A stretch of 5,201 nucleotides of DNA. Source: Falsiroseomonas sp044348345 (GTDB taxonomy: Bacteria; Pseudomonadota; Alphaproteobacteria; Acetobacterales; Acetobacteraceae). The translations under genes and the position numbers were made by a program. The stretch spans positions 1-5,201 of the forward strand of contig JBIKSZ010000248.1 of assembly GCA_044348345.1 (NCBI GenBank). Reading direction: 5' to 3'. Below are positions 1-5,201 of the stretch, one piece after another. Numbering within the stretch: the first letter of the stretch is position 1; each line of letters opens with the position of its first letter. The notes below the pieces were generated by a model. The model was not told the origin of the DNA and ran no database searches. It saw nothing but the letters and a program-made list of their open reading frames with translations.

Positions 1-10
1 GCACGGTTTC

Positions 11-520
11 GTGATCCTGGTGGCACTCGGCGCCAACCTGCCCGGCCCGGACGGTGCGCCGGCGATCGAGACTTGCCGGCGGGCCGCGGCCGCGCTCGAT
101 GCGCTGCCGGGGCTCCGGCTTCGCGCGCTGTCGCGCTGGTACGCGACCGCCCCCATCCCTCCCACGCCGGGGGTGCCGGATTACATCAACGGTGTCGCGC
201 TGCTTGAGCCGCGGCCGGGCGCTGCCCCCCCGGCGCCCGAGGCGCTGCTGGCCGCGCTCCAGGCGATCGAGGCCGGGGCGGGGCGCGTCAGGCCCTATCC
301 CAACGCACCGCGGACCCTCGACCTCGACCTGCTCGATCTCGATGGGCAGGTCCGCGCCGGGCCCGACCCCATCCTGCCCCATCCCCGGATGCAGGACCGC
401 GCCTTCGTCTTGGCGCCTCTGGCCGATATCGCGCCGGGCTGGGTGCACCCGGTGCTGGGGCAGGGCGCCGCGGAGCTTCTGGCGGGGCTTGGCCCGCAGG
501 AGGTCCGGGCGCTGCCGTAA
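11..520 (+). CDS. folK: 2-amino-4-hydroxy-6-hydroxymethyldihydropteridine pyrophosphokinase (HPPK, FolK)
   Basis: This cytosolic enzyme transfers pyrophosphate from ATP to 6-hydroxymethyl-7,8-dihydropterin, the step before dihydropteroate synthase in folate synthesis. The 169-residue product has the HPPK layout: an N-terminal strand plus GANLPG (residues 7-12), the substrate-side segment PDYINGVALLE (56-66), and the family signature PRTLDLDLL (100-108), whose Asp104 and Asp106 match the two Mg-binding aspartates. The conserved LPHPRMQDRAFVLAPL follows at 122-137. Length is normal for the family. The start is GTG at 11, which gives the usual MILVALGANL-type N-terminus. Only 10 bases precede it and they are open in frame, so no ribosome binding site can be judged and a start further upstream is possible. 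Another folate gene may lie to the left, but it is not visible. The next gene is rpoZ, 118 bases downstream. Confidence 0.93.
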   Translation: MILVALGANLPGPDGAPAIETCRRAAAALDALPGLRLRALSRWYATAPIPPTPGVPDYINGVALLEPRPGAAPPAPEALLAALQAIEAGAGRVRPYPNAPRTLDLDLLDLDGQVRAGPDPILPHPRMQDRAFVLAPLADIAPGWVHPVLGQGAAELLAGLGPQEVRALP

Positions 521-523
521 GCC

Positions 524-551
524 TTGCGTTGGCTTCTTGCGCTGTCTACAT
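524..551 (+). promoter_or_regulatory. Candidate sigma70-type promoter for rpoZ (and possibly rsh)
   Basis: TTGCGT (524-529) and CTACAT (546-551) are 16 bases apart and lie 4 bases after the folK stop, in the first non-coding bases upstream of rpoZ. The -35 box is close to TTGACA. The -10 box is poor by the E. coli consensus, though loose -10 boxes are common in GC-rich Alphaproteobacteria. Transcription would start near 558 and give a leader of about 80 bases. The call rests on position and box similarity only. Confidence 0.35.
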
Positions 552-572
552 GGAAGGTTCACCACGACAGGG

Positions 573-603
573 GGGGAGGCTCCCCGGGCATGCGCTTGCC
601 CGG
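573..603 (+). other. Two small overlapping hairpins in the rpoZ leader
   Basis: Two inverted repeats lie between folK and rpoZ. GGGGA (573-577) pairs with TCCCC (581-585) around a 3-base loop. CCGGGCA (584-590) pairs with TGCCCGG (597-603) around a 6-base loop. They share bases 584-585, so they cannot both form completely. No T-run follows either one, so neither looks like a standard intrinsic terminator. They could be a weak folK 3' end structure, a leader structure, or chance in GC-rich DNA. Confidence 0.3.
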
Positions 604-629
604 CCGACAGCCGCCGCCCCGCAGAATTT

Positions 630-633
630 GGAG
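630..633 (+). promoter_or_regulatory. Ribosome binding site of rpoZ
   Basis: GGAG lies 5 bases before the ATG at 639. It supports that start over the long open frame that continues upstream into folK without a stop. The MARVTVED N-terminus at 639 gives independent support. Confidence 0.7.
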
Positions 634-638
634 CCGCC

Positions 639-1037
639 ATGGCACGCGTCACGGTCGAGGACTGCGTCCTCAGGGTGCCGAACCGCTTCGAGCTGGTCCT
701 GCATGCCGCCCAGCGCGCCCGCAACATCAGCAGCGGCGAGGAGCTGACGGTCGAGCGGGACAATGACAAGAACCCCGTCGTCGCCCTGCGCGAGATCGCG
801 GACGCCACCGTTGACCTCGACCTGCTGCAGGCCGACCTGGTGAAGTCCCTCCAGCGCGCCCCGGAGCCGGAGCCGGCCGAGGAAGAGGTGCTGGACCTCA
901 TCGCGACCGACGAGAACATCTTCGGCGTCATGGACGTCAACGAGGAGCCGTCCGGCGACGGCGTTGGCCTCGAGGACCTCTCGGCCGACGACATCGAGGC
1001 CGCGATCGCGGCCGAACTCGGCGGCGGGAAGCGCTGA
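639..1037 (+). CDS. rpoZ: DNA-directed RNA polymerase subunit omega
   Basis: Omega is the small RNA polymerase subunit that chaperones beta-prime folding. In many proteobacteria it forms part of (p)ppGpp site 1 at the omega/beta-prime interface. The 132-residue product starts MARVTVEDCV and continues through PNRFELVLHAAQRARNI (14-30) and NPVVALREIADATV (45-58), the conserved omega core. The N-terminal MAR motif linked to (p)ppGpp binding is intact. From about residue 76 to 127 the protein becomes strongly acidic: I count 18 Asp/Glu and no Lys/Arg, against roughly 90 residues for the whole E. coli protein. Extended acidic tails are known in alphaproteobacterial omega, so this is probably a lineage trait. 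The start is fixed by GGAG at 630-633 and the conserved N-terminus, although the frame stays open upstream. The gene is followed by rsh after 79 bases and may share its transcript. Confidence 0.95.
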   Translation: MARVTVEDCVLRVPNRFELVLHAAQRARNISSGEELTVERDNDKNPVVALREIADATVDLDLLQADLVKSLQRAPEPEPAEEEVLDLIATDENIFGVMDVNEEPSGDGVGLEDLSADDIEAAIAAELGGGKR

Positions 1038-1052
1038 CCGGGCGCGGGTGTA

Positions 1053-1071
1053 GCGGGGGCCAGGCCCCCGC
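1053..1071 (+). other. Perfect GC hairpin after rpoZ
   Basis: GCGGGGGC (1053-1060) and GCCCCCGC (1064-1071) form a perfect 8-bp stem with a 3-base loop, 15 bases after the rpoZ stop. No T-run follows, so it is not a canonical rho-independent terminator. It could attenuate read-through into rsh, protect the rpoZ 3' end, or be part of a structured rsh leader. Confidence 0.45.
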
Positions 1072-1083
1072 ATCCCGCCTGCG

Positions 1084-1109
1084 GCGCCGCGGGAACCACC
1101 CCGCGGCGC
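1084..1109 (+). other. Perfect 10-bp hairpin just upstream of the rsh start
   Basis: GCGCCGCGGG (1084-1093) and CCCGCGGCGC (1100-1109) form an uninterrupted 10-bp all-GC stem with a 6-base loop (AACCAC). The right arm ends 7 bases before the ATG at 1117, exactly where a Shine-Dalgarno would lie. No T-run follows. If the ATG at 1117 is used, the stem would occupy the ribosome landing zone. It could instead act as a terminator-like or attenuating structure after rpoZ. Confidence 0.5.
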
Positions 1110-1116
1110 GCCTCAC

Positions 1117-3366
1117 ATGAGCACGCCCACCCGCCCGCATCCCGGCCCCGTCCTGGCGCCGGAGGGCCTTGCCGCTGGCGTGCCGCCCGGCACGGGCCAG
1201 GATCTCGCTCGTCTCGTTGCCACCTACGATCAGCGCGCCGATGCGGCGATGATCGAGGGCGCGTTCCAGGTCGCGGCCGCCGCCCATGCCGGGCAGCAGC
1301 GCGAGAATGGTGACCCCTACATCACGCATCCGGTCGCGGTCGCGCAGATCCTGGCGCAATACCGGCTCGACACCGCCTCCATCGCCACTGCCCTGCTGCA
1401 CGACGTCGCCGAGGACACCAAGACCGGCCTCGCCGAGATCGAGAAGCGCTTCGGCAAGGAAGTCGCGCGGCTGGTGGATGGCGTCACCAAGCTGACGCGG
1501 CTCGAGCTGCAGTCGGAGCGCACCAAGCAGGCGGAGAATTTCCGCAAGCTCGTGCTCGCGATGAGCGAGGATATCCGCGTGCTTCTGGTGAAGCTCGCGG
1601 ACCGGCTGCACAATATGCGCACCCTGCACTACGTCCCGCAGGAAGCGCGGCGGCGGAAGACCGCGCGAGAGACGATGGAGATCTTCGCGCCGCTCGCCGA
1701 ACGCATCGGCATGGACGCGCTGAAGACAGAACTTGAGACGCTGTCCTTCCGCGAGCTCGACCCCGACGCCTTCCAGACCATCGCCGCGCGCCGCGCCTTC
1801 CTGACCGGCCAGGGCGTGGACCTGATCGAGGAGATCAAGGCAGACCTCACCCGCGTGCTGAACGCCGACGGGATCGAGGCGCAGGAGCTCACCGGGCGCG
1901 AGAAGTCGCCCTACTCCATCTGGATGAAGATGCACGGCAAGAAGGTCGAGTTCGAGCAGCTCTCGGACATCATGGCCTTCCGCATCATCGTCCCCGACAA
2001 GGCGACCTGCTACGCGGCACTCGGCGCGGTCCACAGCGCCTATCGCGTCGTGCCCGGGCGCTTCAAGGACTACATCTCGACGCCGAAGCCGAATGGCTAC
2101 CAGTCGCTGCACACGGGCGTGACGGTGCCGGAAAAGCGCAACGCCAAGATCGAGGTGCAGATCCGTACGCGCGAGATGCATGAGGTGGCAGAACTCGGCG
2201 TCGCCGCGCATTGGATCTACAAGCATGGCGGCGTCGCTGCGCGCGACCAGCAGAAATTCCCCTGGGTGAAGGCGCTGCTCGACATCCTGGAACAGGCCGC
2301 CGAGCCGCAGGAATTCCTGGATGCCACGCGGCTTGAGCTGCACCGCGACCAGGTTTTCTGCTTCACGCCGAAGGGCGATCTGATCGCGCTGCCGCGCGGG
2401 GCCACTTGCGTGGACTTCGCCTACCAGGTGCACAGCCAGGTCGGCGACCAGTGTGTGGGCGCGAAGATCAACGGCCAGATCAAGCCGCTGCGCACCCCGC
2501 TTGAGAATGGCGACCAGGTCGAGATCATCACCGCGCGCGGCGGCACCCCCAACCCGCAATGGGACCGCTTCGTTATCACCGGCAAGGCGAAGGCGCGCAT
2601 TCGCCGCTTCGTCCATGCCCAGCAGCGCGAGGTGCAGCGCCAGGAAGGCCGCGCAGCCATCGCCAAGGCCTTCCGCCAGGAAGGCGTCGAATTCTCCGAC
2701 AAGACGGTCGAGCCCGTCCTCAAGCAGTTCAAGCAGCCGAGCTTCGAGGAGCTGTGCCTCGTCGTCGCCGCCGGCGGCCTCACACCGCGGGACGTGGTGC
2801 ATGCGGTCTATCCGGAGCTGAAGGGCCCGCCGCGCGCGGCCGACCCGCTGCCGCTGGCGCGGTCCCGTCCGCGGGCGCTCGCCACCATCCCCTCCAAGGG
2901 CGGGCGGCGGGACGTGGCGATGGGCGTCTCGGGCCTCGTCGCAGGGATGCAGGTGAATTTCGCGGGCTGCTGCCATCCGGTGCCCGGCGACCGGATCGTC
3001 GGCATCGTCTCCACCGGCAAGGGCGTGACGGTGCACAAGGCCGATTGCCACAACCTCTCGGGCTTCGCCGACAGCCCGGAGCGCTTCCTCGATATTGACT
3101 GGGACTATGAGGGCGGGGCAGGCGGCGCGCATGTCGGGCGGGTGGATGTCGTGGCCTCCGCCGAGCGGGGCGCGCTGTCGGCTGTCACTGACGCGATCGC
3201 GCGGCAGGATGGGGCGATCCAGAACCTCAGGATCAACCATCGCGGGCCCGACTTCCAGGAGATCTCGATCGACGTCGAGGTCTCCGACCTGCGCCACCTC
3301 TCGAACATCATCGCCGCGCTTCGCGGGGTGCAGGGCGTGGCCCAGGCCGAGCGGGCGAAGGGCTGA
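1117..3366 (+). CDS. rsh: Bifunctional (p)ppGpp synthetase/hydrolase, RelA/SpoT (Rsh) family
   Basis: Rsh makes (p)ppGpp from ATP plus GTP/GDP under starvation and hydrolyses it back, setting the stringent response. The 749-residue product has the full long-RSH layout. The HD hydrolase spans about 48-200, with Arg62, His71, His95-Asp96, Glu99-Asp100, Asp162 and Asn166 in the expected catalytic spacing. The synthetase spans about 258-370, with REKSPYSIW (261-269), Asp284, RFKD (315-318), NGYQSLH (326-332) and Glu346 in EVQIRT. TGS covers about 408-470, a Cys-rich zinc-finger-like region lies at 617-645 (GCCHPVPGD, ADCH), and ACT covers 672-745. RFKD matches the RXKD motif of bifunctional enzymes, not the EXDD of RelA, so both activities look intact. 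The start is uncertain. ATG 1117 has no Shine-Dalgarno and sits behind a hairpin, and residues 1-25 are a Pro-rich stretch outside the family core. GTG at 1180 (728 residues), with GGAGGG 13 bases upstream, is an alternative. It is probably co-transcribed with rpoZ. Confidence 0.96.
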   Translation: MSTPTRPHPGPVLAPEGLAAGVPPGTGQDLARLVATYDQRADAAMIEGAFQVAAAAHAGQQRENGDPYITHPVAVAQILAQYRLDTASIATALLHDVAEDTKTGLAEIEKRFGKEVARLVDGVTKLTRLELQSERTKQAENFRKLVLAMSEDIRVLLVKLADRLHNMRTLHYVPQEARRRKTARETMEIFAPLAERIGMDALKTELETLSFRELDPDAFQTIAARRAFLTGQGVDLIEEIKADLTRVLNADGIEAQELTGREKSPYSIWMKMHGKKVEFEQLSDIMAFRIIVPDKATCYAALGAVHSAYRVVPGRFKDYISTPKPNGYQSLHTGVTVPEKRNAKIEVQIRTREMHEVAELGVAAHWIYKHGGVAARDQQKFPWVKALLDILEQAAEPQEFLDATRLELHRDQVFCFTPKGDLIALPRGATCVDFAYQVHSQVGDQCVGAKINGQIKPLRTPLENGDQVEIITARGGTPNPQWDRFVITGKAKARIRRFVHAQQREVQRQEGRAAIAKAFRQEGVEFSDKTVEPVLKQFKQPSFEELCLVVAAGGLTPRDVVHAVYPELKGPPRAADPLPLARSRPRALATIPSKGGRRDVAMGVSGLVAGMQVNFAGCCHPVPGDRIVGIVSTGKGVTVHKADCHNLSGFADSPERFLDIDWDYEGGAGGAHVGRVDVVASAERGALSAVTDAIARQDGAIQNLRINHRGPDFQEISIDVEVSDLRHLSNIIAALRGVQGVAQAERAKG

Positions 3367-3426
3367 CCCGGCCTTGACCCGCGCCGCGATTGCCGACACC
3401 CCCCTGCGATCCGGCGCGGGCCGGGC

Positions 3427-3432
3427 AGGGAG
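3427..3432 (+). promoter_or_regulatory. Ribosome binding site of acpS
   Basis: AGGGAG lies 6 bases before the ATG at 3439. It is the clearest Shine-Dalgarno in the window and fixes the acpS start. Confidence 0.75.
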
Positions 3433-3438
3433 CGGCGC

Positions 3439-3915
3439 ATGATCATCGGCCTCGGCAGCGACATGGTGGACATCCGCCGGATCGAACGCGTGATCGCCCG
3501 CCATGGCGACCGCTTCCTGGAGCGGATCTTCACACCCGCTGAGCGCGCCAAGGCGGAAAAGCGGGATGCGCGCATCCGCGCCGCCACCTACGCCAAGCGC
3601 TTCGCGGCGAAGGAAGCGGCCTCCAAGGCGCTTGGCACCGGCTTCCGGGCGGGGGTGTTCTGGCGCGACCTCGGGGTGGTCAACCTCTCCTCCGGCGCGC
3701 CGACGCTGCGCATGACCGGGGGTGCGGCGGACCGGCTGAAGGCGATCACCCCGGCTGGGCAGCTCGCCCATGTCGCGCTGACGATGACGGATGAGTACCC
3801 CTATGCGCAGGCGATGGTCATCATCAGCGCCGTGCCGCTGACCGCGGCGCTGGGCGGTGCGCTGGGCGCGGCCAGGGGGGCGCCCGCGCCCGGCGCCAAG
3901 GCCGGCGTTCCTTGA
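3439..3915 (+). CDS. acpS: Holo-[acyl-carrier-protein] synthase (4'-phosphopantetheinyl transferase AcpS)
   Basis: AcpS moves the 4'-phosphopantetheine arm from coenzyme A to a serine of apo-acyl carrier protein, which makes fatty acid synthesis possible. The N-terminus MIIGLGSDMVDIRRIE carries the metal-binding Asp8. KRFAAKEAASKALGTGF (53-69) is the family core, with Glu59 as the second metal ligand. The C-terminal strand pattern HVALTMTDE...AQAMVII (111-129) completes the fold. At 158 residues it exceeds the usual 120-135: about 25 residues after position 132 are Ala/Gly/Pro-rich, with no recognisable motif. The ATG at 3439 is supported by a strong ribosome binding site and the conserved first residues. 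It follows rsh by 72 bases and may share its transcript. In many relatives pdxJ or pyrE lies between rsh and acpS; neither is here. Confidence 0.95.
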   Translation: MIIGLGSDMVDIRRIERVIARHGDRFLERIFTPAERAKAEKRDARIRAATYAKRFAAKEAASKALGTGFRAGVFWRDLGVVNLSSGAPTLRMTGGAADRLKAITPAGQLAHVALTMTDEYPYAQAMVIISAVPLTAALGGALGAARGAPAPGAKAGVP

Positions 3916-3940
3916 CAGGCCGGGCCCCGCCGCGCTCTAT
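3912..3940 (+). promoter_or_regulatory. Candidate promoter for lepB-rnc overlapping the acpS stop codon
   Basis: TTGACA (3912-3917) is a perfect -35 box and includes the TGA stop codon of acpS (3913-3915). After 17 bases comes CTCTAT (3935-3940), a weak -10 box whose CTAT core resembles those used in GC-rich Alphaproteobacteria. Transcription would start near 3947 and give a leader of about 35 bases to lepB. The -35 box is the strong part of this call. The -10 box is the weak part. Confidence 0.45.
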
Positions 3941-3956
3941 CCGGCCGCGCAAGCAC

Positions 3957-3971
3957 GGGCCTGGCAGGCCC
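3957..3971 (+). other. Small hairpin in the lepB leader
   Basis: GGGCCT (3957-3962) and AGGCCC (3966-3971) form a perfect 6-bp stem with a 3-base loop, ending 10 bases before the lepB ATG. It covers GGCAGG (3963-3968), the only Shine-Dalgarno-like bases near that start apart from AGG directly abutting the ATG. It could limit lepB translation, or it may be chance in GC-rich DNA. Confidence 0.35.
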
Positions 3972-3981
3972 TGACACCAGG

Positions 3982-4764
3982 ATGCCCCCGAAAATCACCC
4001 CCATGCTGAAGCAAAGATCGGGCGGCTGGCTCGAATCCATCAAGACGGTCGTCTATGCGGGGCTGATCGCCATTGGCATCCGCACGGTCGCCTTCGAGCC
4101 CTTCAATATCCCCTCCGGCAGCATGATCCCGACGCTGCTGGTCGGCGACTACCTGTTCGTGTCGAAGTACTCCTACGGCTATTCGCGGCACTCGATGCCG
4201 TTCAGCCCGCGCATCCCGGGCCTCGACGGACGGCGCATCTTCGGCTCGCTGCCGGCGCGCGGGGATGTCGCGGTGTTCAAGCTGCCGCGCGACAATTCGA
4301 CCGACTACATCAAGCGCATCATCGGCCTGCCCGGCGACCGGGTGCAGGTGCGCCAGGGCGTGCTGTACCTGAACGGCCAGCCTGTCCGGCGCGAGTTGAT
4401 TGGCAATTTCACGGTCGAGGGCGATGGCCCGCGCATGGTGGTGCGCCAATTCCGTGAGATCCTGCCGCCGCAGCCGGGGATCGAGGCGCATGCCCACTAC
4501 ATCCTCGAACAGTCGGACGACCAGCCCTTCGACAACACGCCGGAATTCGTCGTGCCCGCGGGTCATGTCTTTGCCATGGGCGACAACCGCGACAACAGCC
4601 TCGACAGCCGCGCCCAGAACGCCGTGGGCTTCATCCCGGTGGAGAACCTGGTGGGCCGGGCGGAGTTCATCTTCTTCTCCGTGGATGGCTCTGCGCGCTT
4701 CTGGGAGGTCTGGGCCTGGCCGATGGCGATCCGCTGGTCGCGCCTGTTCAGCGCCGTTCGGTGA
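3982..4764 (+). CDS. lepB: Signal peptidase I
   Basis: LepB is the inner-membrane serine protease that cleaves signal peptides from exported preproteins on the periplasmic side. The 260-residue product has one N-terminal membrane segment (about 20-38, IKTVVYAGLIAIGIRTVAF). Next comes box B, FNIPSGSMIPTL (41-52), with the nucleophile Ser47, then box D, DYIKRIIGLPGD (108-119), with the general base Lys111. Box E, GDNRDNSLDSR (200-210), lies near the C-terminus, so the Ser/Lys dyad is intact. Length is normal for alphaproteobacterial enzymes. The start is less certain: ATG 3982 has only AGG directly abutting it or GGCAGG 13 bases away, and Met8 (ATG 4003) gives an equally plausible N-terminus with no better site. 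It follows acpS by 66 bases holding a candidate promoter, and its stop overlaps the rnc start. Confidence 0.96.
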   Translation: MPPKITPMLKQRSGGWLESIKTVVYAGLIAIGIRTVAFEPFNIPSGSMIPTLLVGDYLFVSKYSYGYSRHSMPFSPRIPGLDGRRIFGSLPARGDVAVFKLPRDNSTDYIKRIIGLPGDRVQVRQGVLYLNGQPVRRELIGNFTVEGDGPRMVVRQFREILPPQPGIEAHAHYILEQSDDQPFDNTPEFVVPAGHVFAMGDNRDNSLDSRAQNAVGFIPVENLVGRAEFIFFSVDGSARFWEVWAWPMAIRWSRLFSAVR

Positions 4765-5201
4765 GCGCACCTGCGCCTGATCCTATCGGGGATCTCGCGG
4801 CGCGCCTGCCGCACCGCTTCGCCCGCCCGGACCTGCTGCTGCACGCGCTGACGCATCGCTCCGCGGCCGATCCGCGCAAGCAGATGCTGGATTCCAACGA
4901 GCGCCTGGAATTCGTCGGCGACCGCGTGCTGGCGCTGTTGATGGCCGAATGGCTCGCCGAGCGCTTCCCCGCCGAGCGCGAAGGCGACCTCGGCAAGCGC
5001 CTCGCCGCGCTGGTTGCGCAGGATGCGCTGGCCAAGGTCGCGGCTGCGCTTGGCCTGGCGCCGGCGCTGCGCATCCCGCCCAATGAGGAACGCTCCGGCG
5101 TGCGCAACCGCGCCTCGGTGCTCTCCGACGCCGTGGAGGCGATCCTGGGCGCGATCTATCTCGATGGCGGGCTCCAGCCCGCGCGCGAGCTGGTGCGGCG
5201 C
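4761..5201 (+). CDS. rnc: Ribonuclease III (5' part; runs off the right edge)
   Basis: RNase III cuts double-stranded RNA, processing the rRNA precursor and many mRNAs and antisense RNA duplexes. The visible 147 residues cover the catalytic domain. The signature NERLEFVGD (46-54) carries Glu47, Glu50 and Asp54, and SDAVEAILGAIYLDGG (122-137) carries Asp123 and Glu126; these match the active-site acids of the family. The frame is open to base 5201 with no stop, so the C-terminal double-stranded RNA-binding domain should lie beyond the window. The start is GTG at 4761, whose GTGA overlaps the lepB TGA by 4 bases. This points to translational coupling, and no separate Shine-Dalgarno is evident. 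The next ATG in frame lies too far inside the domain to be the start. In relatives era and recO often follow, but this window cannot show them. Confidence 0.94.
   Translation, partial: MSAPAPDPIGDLAARLPHRFARPDLLLHALTHRSAADPRKQMLDSNERLEFVGDRVLALLMAEWLAERFPAEREGDLGKRLAALVAQDALAKVAAALGLAPALRIPPNEERSGVRNRASVLSDAVEAILGAIYLDGGLQPARELVRR

Noticed and set aside
530..540. TGGCTTCTTGC, resembling a sigma54 promoter.
   Set aside because: The GG and GC elements are only 6 bases apart instead of the required 10, so the match is not meaningful.
54..638. Upstream in-frame extension of rpoZ through folK.
   Set aside because: The extension is an Arg/Ser/Pro-rich out-of-frame reading of folK. The GGAG site and MARVTVED N-terminus place the start at 639.
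3374..3402. TTGACC after rsh as a -35 box of an acpS promoter.
   Set aside because: The bases 17 downstream are CACCCC and no usable -10 box is seen at 16-19 bases.
3411..3424. CCGGC/GCCGG inverted repeat before acpS as a terminator.
   Set aside because: The stem is only 5 bp with no T-run, and it lies just before the acpS ribosome binding site; it is expected by chance at this GC content.
937..3771. A 944-codon open frame on the minus strand, opposite rsh and acpS.
   Set aside because: It mirrors the codon pattern of rsh, as happens in GC-rich genes. It has no recognisable domain, spans two genes and their gap, and is rich in Arg/Ala/Gly low-complexity sequence.
3937..4770. A 277-codon open frame on the minus strand, opposite lepB.
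   Set aside because: It lies almost wholly over the unambiguous lepB gene, shows no family motif, and is explained by GC-rich codon mirroring.
1..5201. Search for a novel system, mobile element, CRISPR or phage features.
   Set aside because: Every long conserved frame belongs to a known housekeeping family, gaps are short, composition is uniform, and no direct repeat arrays or integrase or transposase motifs were seen.

Overview
The window is high-GC DNA with strong G/C preference at third codon positions. It carries a run of co-oriented (+ strand) housekeeping genes in an order typical of Alphaproteobacteria: folK, rpoZ, rsh (relA/spoT), acpS, lepB, rnc. The codon use, the bifunctional Rsh with an RXKD motif, the omega subunit with a long acidic tail and the acpS-lepB-rnc run together suggest a Rhodospirillales-like organism, possibly Acetobacteraceae. 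The family-level assignment is inference. I see no mobile element, CRISPR array, tRNA, rRNA or sign of recent transfer.

Layout: folK, with only 10 bases of upstream sequence in the window, ends at 520. A 118-base gap follows, with a candidate promoter and leader hairpins before rpoZ (639-1037). A 79-base gap with two perfect GC hairpins leads into rsh (1117-3366), which has no Shine-Dalgarno at its first ATG. A 72-base gap with a good ribosome binding site precedes acpS (3439-3915). A candidate promoter overlaps the acpS stop codon, and a short leader with a hairpin leads to lepB (3982-4764). The start of rnc overlaps the lepB stop by 4 bases (GTGA), and rnc runs off the right edge. No gene-free stretch exceeds 120 bases.

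How the genes fit together: rsh makes and destroys (p)ppGpp, and rpoZ encodes the RNA polymerase subunit that helps form a (p)ppGpp-binding site in many proteobacteria, so alarmone producer and target sit side by side. acpS activates acyl carrier protein for lipid synthesis, lepB cleaves signal peptides at the inner membrane, rnc processes rRNA and double-stranded RNA, and folK makes a folate intermediate. This is a growth and stress housekeeping cluster. I did not find a new biological system. The points worth a second look concern gene starts, leader hairpins and protein tails.
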